Assembly (NCBI GenBank): GCA_025964455.1
Contig: JAOPYU010000067.1
Location: 1 to 14,102 of the forward strand
Direction of reading: 5' to 3'
Length of the DNA: 14,102 nucleotides
From: Thermoleophilia bacterium
GTDB taxonomy: Bacteria; Actinomycetota; Thermoleophilia; Gaiellales; SKUG01
Position numbers and translations under genes: made by a program. The notes under the pieces are model-generated. The model ran no database searches. It was not told the DNA's origin and saw nothing but the letters and a program-made list of their open reading frames with translations. Positions 5,866-13,453 of this stretch are shown piece after piece (position 1 is the stretch's first letter; each line of letters opens with the position of its first letter).

Positions 5866-5885
5866 GGGCGTCGTCCGCGACGCCC
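5866..5885 (+). terminator. Terminator hairpin of the DUF3105 gene
   Basis: GGGCGTCG and CGACGCCC form a perfect 8-bp stem around the tetraloop TCCG. A second GC-rich stem (5891-5896 with 5905-5910) follows. No T tract is present. Sixteen bases from this place (5862-5877) recur unchanged after the metallophosphoesterase stop (10270-10285). Confidence 0.6.
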
Positions 5886-5970
5886 GACCCGGCCGCGACC
5901 GACTGCGGCCGCCCGCGTGGCCGCCAGTGGCGCACCTCGCCCGGAACCTCCTCGACGCGCTGCAGGGCGC

Positions 5971-5979
5971 TGCTACCAT
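5971..5979 (+). promoter_or_regulatory. Candidate extended -10 for the acidic protein gene
   Basis: TGC-TACCAT matches the extended -10 pattern and would start transcription near 5986, about 37 bases before the ATG at 6023. The -35 is not clear. Confidence 0.4.
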
Positions 5980-6022
5980 CGCCGTCGACCCCCCGACGAA
6001 GACAGGGAGCAGGACCTTTCAC

Positions 6023-6820
6023 ATGAGCACCGCCCGATCGGTTTTCACCGAAGCAATCGAGGATCACCTCGCGCTCAAGAAGCAGAACGCGCCGATCGAG
6101 GCGTCGATGCCGATCGCGCGCTACGACGTGGGTGATCCGCTGGATCGCTACCCGGGCGGTCCCAACCGCTCTGCGGAAGGCACCGTCATGATCGCGGAGG
6201 AGGCCCTGGCCGCCAACGCGACCGCCGAGGCGTTCGACGCGCCGAGCGACGCCACGCAGGTGCTCGTCGGTCCGTCGCCGGAGCAGGCGATGGAGGCCGC
6301 GACCGCGTTGGAGCCGTCGTTCGCCGACCGCCCCTTCGAGCCGCTCAACGGCCTGGCGCCGATGCTCTCGCTCGTCGAGGACATCGACATCGAGGACGAG
6401 GAGCCCGTCTCCCCGGTCGCGACGAGCGACGCCGGCGTGAGCGCCGACGTGCTGCGCTTCCCCGGTGGCGTGGGTCCGCGTGAGGACTTCTCCGCCGACG
6501 AGGCGAGCGACGTCGCTGGCGAGGCGTTCGTCGCCGAGGGCGTCGAGACGCACGGCTTCACGACCCCGTCGCAGCAGTTCAGCATGCCCGTCGCCGACGA
6601 GGCGGTCGTGCACGAGGCCGAGACCGGCGAGCAGCCCGTGCTCGTCATCGACGCGGACGAGCCGCTCGCCACGAGCGACTGGTCCGAGCCCGTCGCACCG
6701 AGCCGGTCGGCCTCGCGCCGCAAGCCGCGCTTCTTCGGCCTCGGCCGCAAGAAGGGTGCCGACAAGGATGGCGCCGACGGTTGGTTCACCGACGGTCCGC
6801 GCGACTTCAACTGGGACTGA
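6023..6820 (+). CDS. Acidic, probably disordered protein of unknown function
   Basis: The 265-residue product has a short amphipathic start (SVFTEAIEDHLALKKQN, about residues 7-23), then a long stretch rich in Ala, Asp, Glu, Pro and Val without clear fold, then a basic patch (RRKPRFFGLGRKKG, about 232-247) and an acidic/aromatic end (DGWFTDGPRDFNWD). No signal peptide or membrane helix is present. The pattern of two conserved-looking ends joined by a low-complexity acidic linker resembles an adaptor with a docking helix and a C-terminal binding peptide, but this is inference. ATG at 6023 is chosen because AGGA lies nine bases upstream and the extra upstream residues look untranslated. It stands alone between the DUF3105 terminator and a strong shared terminator. 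Confidence 0.75.
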   Translation: MSTARSVFTEAIEDHLALKKQNAPIEASMPIARYDVGDPLDRYPGGPNRSAEGTVMIAEEALAANATAEAFDAPSDATQVLVGPSPEQAMEAATALEPSFADRPFEPLNGLAPMLSLVEDIDIEDEEPVSPVATSDAGVSADVLRFPGGVGPREDFSADEASDVAGEAFVAEGVETHGFTTPSQQFSMPVADEAVVHEAETGEQPVLVIDADEPLATSDWSEPVAPSRSASRRKPRFFGLGRKKGADKDGADGWFTDGPRDFNWD

Positions 6821-6845
6821 CCCCCGGCTGATCAGAGCAGTGATA

Positions 6846-6880
6846 CGAAGGGCCCCGGGCATCTCGCCCGGGGCCCTTCG
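6846..6880. terminator. Strong bidirectional terminator
   Basis: A perfect 15-bp stem (6846-6860 with 6866-6880; CGAAGGGCCCCGGGC and its complement) encloses the loop ATCTC. It lies between the convergent acidic-protein and metallopeptidase genes and should stop both. Confidence 0.9.
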
Positions 6881-6911
6881 TCAATGCAGGTGGGGTGCAG
6901 GCGGGGCCGCG

Positions 6912-7613
6912 TCAGTTGCGGCTGAAGAACATCTGCAGCACGAAGTACGCGAGCTGCGCGACGGCAGCCAGGGCAGCGGCCACGTAGGTGAGCGCTGCGG
7001 CGTTGAGCACCTTGGCCGATCCGATCGCCTCGTCGCCACCGGCAGGTGCGAGCGACAGGCCCTGCAGCTGCACCTTGGCCCGCTTGGACGCGTCGAACTC
7101 CACCGGCAGCGTGACGAGCTGGAACAGCACGCCGAACGAGAACAGCACGATGGCCGCAAGCATCGCGAACTGCCCGTACTGCGTCATGCCGATCATCATC
7201 AGCACGAAGCCCGCCATGAACAGCGGCATGAACGACGCCGATCCGAACGACGCGACCGGCACGAGCGCCGAGCGGATCGCCAGCGGCGCGTACGCCTTCT
7301 GGTGCTGGATCGCGTGTCCGACCTCGTGCGCCGCGACCGAGACGGCCGACACCGAGTTGCCGGCGAAGACGTGGTCGCTCAGGTTGACGGTGCGCTTGCG
7401 CGGGTCGTAGTGGTCGGTGAGGGCGCCGGGCGTGTGCAGCACCTCGACGTCCATGAGCCCGTTGCGATCGAGGATCGCGCGGGCGACCTCCTTGCCGGTC
7501 CGGCCACTCGACGAGCGCACCGCCGACCACTTCTCGAACGTCGAGGAGACGCGTCGCTGGGCCCAGAACGAGAGCGCCAGGAACGGCGCCATGAGAAGGA
7601 GATAGATGAGCAT
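6912..7613 (-). CDS. Membrane zinc metallopeptidase, YugP family
   Basis: This 233-residue protein matches the neutral zinc metallopeptidase family typified by Bacillus YugP (zinc peptidase 2). A membrane helix at residues 1-17 is followed by a soluble part with DHYDPRKRTVNLSD (67-80) and the zinc-binding motif AAHEVGHAIQHQ (HEVGH at 96-100, with Glu97 as catalytic base). Further helices lie at about 110-141, 148-168 and 205-230. EFDASKRA (172-179) probably supplies the third zinc ligand or a nearby conserved acidic residue. Length is normal for the family. The natural substrates are not well known. ATG at 7613 follows a candidate extended -10 (7623-7631) so closely that the mRNA may be nearly leaderless. 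It is downstream of the PLD-like gene with a 79-bp gap. Confidence 0.9.
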   Translation of the reverse strand: MLIYLLLMAPFLALSFWAQRRVSSTFEKWSAVRSSSGRTGKEVARAILDRNGLMDVEVLHTPGALTDHYDPRKRTVNLSDHVFAGNSVSAVSVAAHEVGHAIQHQKAYAPLAIRSALVPVASFGSASFMPLFMAGFVLMMIGMTQYGQFAMLAAIVLFSFGVLFQLVTLPVEFDASKRAKVQLQGLSLAPAGGDEAIGSAKVLNAAALTYVAAALAAVAQLAYFVLQMFFSRN

Positions 7614-7622
7614 CGTGCTCTC

Positions 7623-7631
7623 ACTATGCCA
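7623..7631 (-). promoter_or_regulatory. Candidate extended -10 for the metallopeptidase
   Basis: TGG-CATAGT on the minus strand lies nine bases before the ATG at 7613. A start near 7616 would leave a leader of only about three bases. The -35 is not clear. Confidence 0.35.
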
Positions 7632-7692
7632 ATGACGCCGGCGCGGTTCACGCGCACGCGCCCGCTAGTGGAGCATTCTGCAGCTTCTCAGC

Positions 7693-8991
7693 TCACCACT
7701 TGAGGCCGGTTCCCCTGCGCACGAGCTCGCCCACGCGCGCGCCCATGGCGTTCGCGCGCTCCGGGGTGACGGCGTTGGATTTGGCGAAATCGGTCGTGAA
7801 CAGGTTCTCGATCTGGCCCACGAACGGCTTGTGGTCGCTCGCGAGCATCAGCTCGTGGTCCCACAGCATCGCGCGGCGGGTCATGTTGAGCGAGCCGACG
7901 GAGGCGATGTCGTCGACGAGCGAGACCTTCGCGTGGCTCATGCCGGGCTGCTCGTAGACCTTCACGCCCGCGCCGACGAGCTCGCGGTAGAAGGTCGATC
8001 CGATCAGGCCCAGTGCGCGCGTGCCGATCCACCCTTCCGGCCCGCTCACCGCGACCCGGGTGTCGACGCCGCGCCCGGCAGCTTCCTTGAGCGCCGCGAC
8101 GACCTCAGGATCCGACAGCGTCGGGGTGAGGATCCACGCGCGCGTGCTCGCCTTGGCGATGTTCTCGAGCAGGTGCGTGCTCGCGTGCAGGTCCTTTCCC
8201 GGGTAGTTGGCGAGCAGCGACACGCCCTGCTCGGCCTGCGCCGCGCCGTGCGAGCCCCGGGTCGGCGTTCCGACCGGGATCACCGAACCGGGCTTCACGG
8301 CGCCGCCCATGTCGACCCAGCGGTCGACGAAGTGCGCGCCGAACCGCGCCGCTGCGGGCCCGTCGATGCGGACCATCACGTCATGCCACTTGCCGAACTT
8401 CTTGGAGAGGTTCATGCCGCCGGTGTAGGCGGTCGTGCCGTCGACGACGAGCAGCTTGCGGTGGTCGACGGCCTGGAGCCCACCCTGGCTGACGCGGTCG
8501 TTGACCTCGACCTGCACGCCGGCCTCGCGCATGCGGTCGAGCATCGCCGTGCCCGCCCCGACCTTGGGGAGCACCGCGCTGCCGACCTGGTCGACGGTGA
8601 CACGCACACCGACACCCTTCTGGGCGCGGTCGATCAGCGAGTCCACCATCTCCTTGCCAGCGCCCGAATCAGCGAGCGAGAACATCGTGAGGTCGACCTG
8701 CTTCTGGGCGCCGCGCACCGACGCGAGCATCTCGGGCAGCACCTCGCCCTCGTCCGTGAGCAGTCGCACCGTCGAGCCTCCGACGGGGGCGAGCATCGGA
8801 AGGATGGAATCCGGCTTGGTCGCGAGCGCCGCGACCTGTGCATCGTCGAGCGCCGCGCCCATCGGCATCGTCGCGCCCGGGCCCTTCGGTCCGCTCGGCA
8901 CCGGGGTCGTTGCCGGCCCCGCCGTGGGCATCGGCGCCGGGGCGCTGGTCGCGGCGGCAGGGAGGTGGGGGATGGGAGCGATCGGCGTCAT
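7693..8991 (-). CDS. Phospholipase D-like protein with two HKD motifs
   Basis: The 432-residue protein has a Pro/Ala-rich leader (residues 1-60) and then two PLD-type halves. HKD motif 1 is His177-x-Lys179-x4-Asp184, followed by GGMN. Motif 2 is His353-x-Lys355-x4-Asp360, followed by GSLN. Both are complete, so phosphodiesterase or phosphatidyl-transferase activity is expected, as in cardiolipin synthase-like enzymes and bacterial PLDs. The N-terminal membrane helices of typical cardiolipin synthases are absent, and no classical Sec signal is seen. The leader resembles that of the divergent phosphoesterase. The ribosome binding site of ATG 8991 is weak, but upstream codons do not look coding. 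Substrate not determinable. Confidence 0.85.
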   Translation of the reverse strand: MTPIAPIPHLPAAATSAPAPMPTAGPATTPVPSGPKGPGATMPMGAALDDAQVAALATKPDSILPMLAPVGGSTVRLLTDEGEVLPEMLASVRGAQKQVDLTMFSLADSGAGKEMVDSLIDRAQKGVGVRVTVDQVGSAVLPKVGAGTAMLDRMREAGVQVEVNDRVSQGGLQAVDHRKLLVVDGTTAYTGGMNLSKKFGKWHDVMVRIDGPAAARFGAHFVDRWVDMGGAVKPGSVIPVGTPTRGSHGAAQAEQGVSLLANYPGKDLHASTHLLENIAKASTRAWILTPTLSDPEVVAALKEAAGRGVDTRVAVSGPEGWIGTRALGLIGSTFYRELVGAGVKVYEQPGMSHAKVSLVDDIASVGSLNMTRRAMLWDHELMLASDHKPFVGQIENLFTTDFAKSNAVTPERANAMGARVGELVRRGTGLKW

Positions 8992-9176
8992 GCCTGAAGG
9001 TCCGGCCCGCGAGGGTCGCGGCGACGACGATCCGCCGGCCGCGGCCGCGACGGGCCGCCCGCATGGCCACCTCTGCCACGAGCCCCCGACAACGTGGCGC
9101 GCCTAACCTACGGTTGCGTACGATGCCGGGGATCCAGTCGGCGAGGGGCCGGCGAGCACGTCAGGAGCCAGTTCAC
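8992..9176. promoter_or_regulatory. Divergent promoter region of the PLD and phosphoesterase genes
   Basis: This 185-bp gap must hold both promoters. TACGAT (9119-9124, plus) is a possible -10 for the phosphoesterase, and AACC-TAC-GGTT (9105-9115) is a small inverted repeat beside it. No -35 stands out on either strand. Confidence 0.35.
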
Positions 9177-10262
9177 ATGCAGGTCGCGATTCCGGTTCCC
9201 AAGGTGCCAGGCCCCGTCATCTCCGCGCCGGCCGCGGCCAGCGACTGGGGACAGTTCTTCCCGCCCAAGCACGACCCGAACGCGGACGAGAACGAGCTCT
9301 ACGAGAAGATGGAGCATGGGGTCGCCTTCATGCCCAAGCAGGTGCTCGATCCGTTCTGGGCGAGCGTCAAGGCGATCAACAAGGTGCTCTTCCGCTCCGG
9401 CCCGCCCAACGGCCCGGTCCCGGAGACGCCCGGCTCGTGGAAGTTCTCCGCGCTCGGCGACTACGGCGGCGGCCACTCCCCGCAGGACGAGATCGCCAAG
9501 AACGTCCTCAAGGGCAAGCCCGACCTGCTCGTCACCCTGGGTGACAACGTCTACTTCAACGGCACCGAGGCGGAGTTCGCCAAGAAGTGGGATCCGCCGA
9601 AGTGGTTCGGGAAGATCCGCGAGGAGATCCCGGTCATGCCGTCGATGGGCAACCACGACGTGCGCCGCGAGCCGGACGGCATCCCCTACTTCAAGCGCTT
9701 CCCCGAGCTCAACAACGCCCGGTTTTACTCCTACGACCACAAGGGCGTGCACTTCGTCTCGGTCGACACCACCGAGTCGCTCGAGCCGGGCAGCCCCCAG
9801 CTCAAGTGGCTGGAGAAGGACCTGGCCAAGAGCGAAGCCGACTGGAAGGTCCTCTACTACCACCACCCGCTGCTCCCGGGCCAGCTCGGCATGAAGACAC
9901 CGAACCTCGGCTACATGTCGCCGCTCATCGCCAAGTACGGCGTCGACCTGCTGCTCACCGGCCACGAGCACAACTACCAGCGCTCCAAGCCGATGAACGC
10001 CAACGGCACCATCGAGGTGCTCGCGGGCGGCGGCGGCGAATCGCTGCACCCCTTCGTGACGAAGGTCCCGGAGCACAACGCCTACCGCGACGTGGACTTC
10101 GGCCACCTCGAGGTCGAAGTCACCGGCGACAAGCTGGTCGGGCGATACATCGTGCGCGACGGCAAGGTGCGCGACACGTTCGTCCTCGAGAACACGACGC
10201 CCGGCGTCAAGGCAGCCACCGAGGCCGGCGCTGCGGCGGTCCAGCCGGTCGGCGCGAGCTGA
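9177..10262 (+). CDS. Metallophosphoesterase, purple-acid-phosphatase-like
   Basis: The 361-residue protein carries the complete calcineurin-like metallophosphoesterase set: LGDYGG (Asp95), GDNVY (122-126), GNHD (158-161), YYHHP (His229/His230) and GHEHNYQR (262-269). The Tyr in GDNVY and the GHEHNYQR ending are typical of the purple acid phosphatase branch, which hydrolyses phosphate monoesters with a two-metal centre. The N-terminus (MQVAIPVPKVPGP) is Pro/Ala-rich and is not a classical Sec or Tat signal, although homologues are often exported. ATG at 9177 has AGGAG nine bases upstream; a longer frame exists but lacks a ribosome binding site. The gene is divergent from the PLD-like gene and 67 bp ahead of the Ycf48-repeat gene. 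Confidence 0.9.
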   Translation: MQVAIPVPKVPGPVISAPAAASDWGQFFPPKHDPNADENELYEKMEHGVAFMPKQVLDPFWASVKAINKVLFRSGPPNGPVPETPGSWKFSALGDYGGGHSPQDEIAKNVLKGKPDLLVTLGDNVYFNGTEAEFAKKWDPPKWFGKIREEIPVMPSMGNHDVRREPDGIPYFKRFPELNNARFYSYDHKGVHFVSVDTTESLEPGSPQLKWLEKDLAKSEADWKVLYYHHPLLPGQLGMKTPNLGYMSPLIAKYGVDLLLTGHEHNYQRSKPMNANGTIEVLAGGGGESLHPFVTKVPEHNAYRDVDFGHLEVEVTGDKLVGRYIVRDGKVRDTFVLENTTPGVKAATEAGAAAVQPVGAS

Positions 10263-10265
10263 ACC

Positions 10266-10285
10266 ACGACCACGGGCGTCGTCCG
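10266..10285 (+). terminator. Weak hairpin, partial copy of the DUF3105 terminator
   Basis: ACGAC and GTCGT (10266-10270 and 10278-10282) form a 5-bp stem. Bases 10270-10285 are identical to 5862-5877, but the right arm of that better hairpin is missing here. Termination would be weak, so some readthrough into the repeat-protein gene is likely. Confidence 0.3.
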
Positions 10286-10329
10286 ACATTCGTCTCAAGT
10301 GTGGGCCCCCTGCGGGCGATGAACATCCA

Positions 10330-12657
10330 ATGTCCGCCCGTTCGCCCCTTCGCGTGCGCCTGGTCGCGCTCGCGGCCGGCCTCGGGCTGGCTGCGTGCGG
10401 CTGGGCCTCGATCTCGGCCACCGGGGCAAGCGCGCCCATCGTCGTCGCGATGGACGTGCCCAGCGCGATCACGCTGACCAACGGATGTACCGGAGATCCT
10501 GCGCGCCGCTTCGGGATCGTGCAGCCCGGGACCTCCGCCCTGACCGCGACCGGTTCCGGCGTCTGCAGCGTCGCCTTCCAGTCCACCAACGATTCCTCGA
10601 TGCTGCGTGTCGGCCAGTCCGACTCATCGGGCACCGCCATGGGCGTCGCGGGCACCAACGCGAGCCGCGTGGCAGGCACCTCCGAGCTGCGGGCGGTCAC
10701 CATGGCATCGGCGACAGTCGGGCATGCGGTCGGGCAGTCCGGGCGCATCATGCGCACCACCAACGGCGGCGCCACGTGGAGCAACGCGACCTCCCCGACC
10801 GGGCAGAACCTGTTGGGGGTGGATGCGCCCAGCGCACTGGTCGCGTATGCAGCTGGGTTCAGTGGGCGAATGGTGAAGACAACCGACGGCGGCGCGAACT
10901 GGGCGACTCTTCCGGCCAGCCCGGGCGGCGTGATCGAGGCCATCGACGCCGTCTCCGACAGCAACGTGTTCGCAGCGCGGGACGGATCGGTATGGGAGTC
11001 CGTCGATGGTGGCGGTTCGTGGACGAACCTGAACGTCCCGACCACAAACGGGTTCGGCCCGATCTCCGCCTTTGATTCGGACACGACCGTCGTGGCGGGG
11101 TGGAGTGGATCAGTCAGTCGCCGCGACGGAGGCGCGTGGACCTCCGTCAACGTATCGTCACCGTTTGCGATCCACGATCTGGAGTTCAGTACGGCCTCGG
11201 TCGTGTGGGCTGTCGGCGAGGCGGGAGTGCGCCGCTCGGTGGACGCCGGGGCGACCTGGGCGGACGTGTCGCCTCCCGGGGTGGACGAGGCCCTGCGGTC
11301 GATCACCACCACGAGCGCGAGCGTCGCGGTTGTGGCGGGCGACCGAGGCGAGACGTGGTCGACGGCCGACGCGGGCGCCACGTGGACGCGCCTGACGCCG
11401 CCCACGGTCAATTCGATCAACGGGATGGACCGCGTCGGCAACACGATCGTCACCGTTGGATCGAGCGAGACGGTGCAGTACTCGGCCGATGCGGGCGCCA
11501 GCTGGTCGGCTCCTGCGAGCCTCGGGGATACGATGCTCGACGTGGACGCGCAATCTCGCCTCGTGGCGCTCGCGGTCGGTGGACGCGGCACGATCCGCAC
11601 CACGGTCGACGGCGGCGTGACCTGGACGTCGCGCTCCGCTGGCACGACACGTCACCTGCGGAGCGTCGACCTGGATTCGGGTCGGGGTTGGCTCGTGGGA
11701 GACAACGGCACCATCATGCGGACCGTCGACGGTGGTGCTACCTGGACGCCGCAGACGTCGGGCACGACCGCGGATCTGTACGCCGTCTCGACGGTGTCTC
11801 GATCGGAAGCCTGGGTCGTCGGCGATGCCGGAACCATCCTGCGCACCTCGAACGGTGGAGCCTCCTGGCAGGTGCAGGCGTCGGGCCTGACGACCGCCAA
11901 TCTGCGAGCGGTGCGTGCCGTTTCCGATCAGGTGGCGTGGCTCGTCGGCCGTGGCGGCACGGTGGCGCGGACGACCAACGGCGGATCTACATGGACCCTG
12001 CGACCTGCCGGGACCACGCTCGATCTCGTCGGCGTCGCCGGGGTCACTGCAACCGAAGCGACGGCGCTCACGATGCTGAGCGGCGTCATCCGGACGGCCG
12101 ACGCTGGCGGCACATGGACATCGCCGGGGGGCATCCGGCAGAATTACGACATCGACATCGAGGGGGATGCGACCTACACCGCCTCGGTCGACACTGTGCG
12201 CCAGCAGATCGGTACCTCACCCGAGATGGTCGTGCACTGGTCCTTCGACACCTTCTATGCGATCGATGCGGTGGATGAGAACACGGTGTTCGCGGTCGGC
12301 GACAGTGATGTGGGCGTGCTGCTCGACGCGCCGGTCAGCTTCCCCGACTACGGCGCGGGCAGCCTGTGGTCCTCGGGATCAGCTGCGTCGCTGTTCGGCA
12401 TCTGCCTCCAGTCGGTGGGCGTCGGGACGACCGCCGACTGGACCGTGGATGCGACCGGCACTGCGGGTCAGTGCGAGCCGAACGACAGCGACCCGTGGCG
12501 CGCCGTGCCGACGGCGTCATCGAAGGCGGCCCGGGTCACAACGATCGGCGTCGCCGGTCGGGCTGACTTCGTGTTCGGCGTGAAGGTCGGCCAGGCAATG
12601 CCTGCTGGTCGTTACACGGCGGGCGTGTCGTTCGAGGCGCTCGCGCCCGACGTCTGA
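10330..12657 (+). CDS. Exported Ycf48/BNR-repeat protein, twelve repeats
   Basis: This 775-residue protein starts with an export signal (basic RVR, hydrophobic core, LAAC with Cys23 as possible lipid attachment site). Residues about 40-115 are beta-rich with Cys53 and Cys79. Residues about 120-640 contain twelve units of the type VGDNGTIMRTVDGGATW, the Ycf48-like/BNR pattern that builds beta-propellers; the first ends near residue 150. Residues 670-775 form a beta-rich domain with Cys692 and Cys715, ending RYTAGVSFEALAPDV. Ycf48 itself helps assemble photosystem II, but this bacterium shows no photosynthesis genes, so here the propeller is more likely a surface scaffold or binding protein. 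The ribosome binding site of ATG 10330 is poor. The 3' end overlaps the convergent enoyl-CoA hydratase gene by 46 bp. Confidence 0.85.
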   Translation: MSARSPLRVRLVALAAGLGLAACGWASISATGASAPIVVAMDVPSAITLTNGCTGDPARRFGIVQPGTSALTATGSGVCSVAFQSTNDSSMLRVGQSDSSGTAMGVAGTNASRVAGTSELRAVTMASATVGHAVGQSGRIMRTTNGGATWSNATSPTGQNLLGVDAPSALVAYAAGFSGRMVKTTDGGANWATLPASPGGVIEAIDAVSDSNVFAARDGSVWESVDGGGSWTNLNVPTTNGFGPISAFDSDTTVVAGWSGSVSRRDGGAWTSVNVSSPFAIHDLEFSTASVVWAVGEAGVRRSVDAGATWADVSPPGVDEALRSITTTSASVAVVAGDRGETWSTADAGATWTRLTPPTVNSINGMDRVGNTIVTVGSSETVQYSADAGASWSAPASLGDTMLDVDAQSRLVALAVGGRGTIRTTVDGGVTWTSRSAGTTRHLRSVDLDSGRGWLVGDNGTIMRTVDGGATWTPQTSGTTADLYAVSTVSRSEAWVVGDAGTILRTSNGGASWQVQASGLTTANLRAVRAVSDQVAWLVGRGGTVARTTNGGSTWTLRPAGTTLDLVGVAGVTATEATALTMLSGVIRTADAGGTWTSPGGIRQNYDIDIEGDATYTASVDTVRQQIGTSPEMVVHWSFDTFYAIDAVDENTVFAVGDSDVGVLLDAPVSFPDYGAGSLWSSGSAASLFGICLQSVGVGTTADWTVDATGTAGQCEPNDSDPWRAVPTASSKAARVTTIGVAGRADFVFGVKVGQAMPAGRYTAGVSFEALAPDV

Positions 12658-13448
12658 TCGAACGAGGGCGCGCGCTTCTCGCTGAATGCGCGGATGCCCT
12701 CGGCGAAGTCGGCGTGCCGCGCGTTGGCGGCGAACGTCGCGATCTCGTCCTCGAGCTGTGCCGCGAGCTGCGCGCTCGATGCCTGGCGCAGCAGCCGCTT
12801 GCCGCTGCGCAGCGCCTGCTGCGGGCCGCGCGCCAGCTCACGCGCGAAGCTGAGGGCCGTCTCGTCGAGCAGCGCGTCGTCGACGACGCGATTGACGATC
12901 CCGAGCACGGCCGCACGGCCGGCGTCGAAGCGCTCGGAGGTCAGGTACAGCTCGAGCGCGCGGCGGTAGCCGATGTCGCGCACCAGGAACCAGCTCGAAC
13001 CCGCGTCGGGGGAAGTGGCGATCGCGGAATAGCCAAGCGAGAAGGTCGCCGTGGTTGATGCGAACACCACGTCGCACGCGCCCATGAACCCGATCGCGCC
13101 GCCGCCGACCGCGCCGCGCACCGCGCAGACCGTGATGCGGTCGGCCTCGTGCAGCGTGCGCGCCGCGAGGTTGACGGATGCGCCGATCTCCTCGAGCAGG
13201 TCGCCGGACCGGTCGCCGGCCGCCAGGAACATCTGCACGTCGCCGCCGACCGAGAAGTGCCTGGCCGCCGAGCGCACGAGCACGACGTTCGCGCCCTCGA
13301 TCTCCGTCGCCTCGACCATGGCGGGACCGATCCGGTCGAGCATGCGCCGGTCGAGCGCATTGCGCCCGTCCCCGGCATCGAGCGTGACGATCGCCACCGC
13401 GCCGTCGAGCTCGACCGAGATGCCTCCAGCGTCCATGTGTGTCTCCAT
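12612..13448 (-). CDS. Enoyl-CoA hydratase/isomerase, PaaG-like
   Basis: This 278-residue crotonase-fold protein has both oxyanion-hole segments, HFSVGGDV (64-71) and GAVGGGAIG (112-120). The usual hydratase glutamate after the second segment is replaced (FSLGYSAIA), while SPDAGSSWFL carries Asp148. The same PD-G pattern is found in PaaG-type isomerases, where the aspartate is catalytic. Isomerase action on an unsaturated acyl-CoA is thus more likely than classical hydration. It could serve fatty acid or aromatic-acid degradation. Two ATGs are possible: 13448, with AGG in front, and 13436, with GGAG four bases upstream. It follows the 190-codon gene by five bases, so the two form an operon. 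The stop codon lies within the repeat-protein gene. Confidence 0.88.
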   Translation of the reverse strand: METHMDAGGISVELDGAVAIVTLDAGDGRNALDRRMLDRIGPAMVEATEIEGANVVLVRSAARHFSVGGDVQMFLAAGDRSGDLLEEIGASVNLAARTLHEADRITVCAVRGAVGGGAIGFMGACDVVFASTTATFSLGYSAIATSPDAGSSWFLVRDIGYRRALELYLTSERFDAGRAAVLGIVNRVVDDALLDETALSFARELARGPQQALRSGKRLLRQASSAQLAAQLEDEIATFAANARHADFAEGIRAFSEKRAPSFDQTSGASASNDTPAV

Positions 13449-13453
13449 CTGAG

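Noticed and set aside
5018..6862. 614-codon minus-strand open frame
   Set aside because: It runs antisense to the CAP, DUF3105 and acidic-protein genes, which have clear starts, signals and motifs. Its Arg/Val/Gly-rich composition is typical of an antisense shadow.
9108..11645. Very long open frame on the minus strand (about 845 codons) opposite the phosphoesterase and repeat-protein genes
   Set aside because: The plus-strand frames there carry full catalytic motifs and regular repeats. The opposite frame has no recognisable domain and arises from few A/T-rich stops in high-GC DNA.
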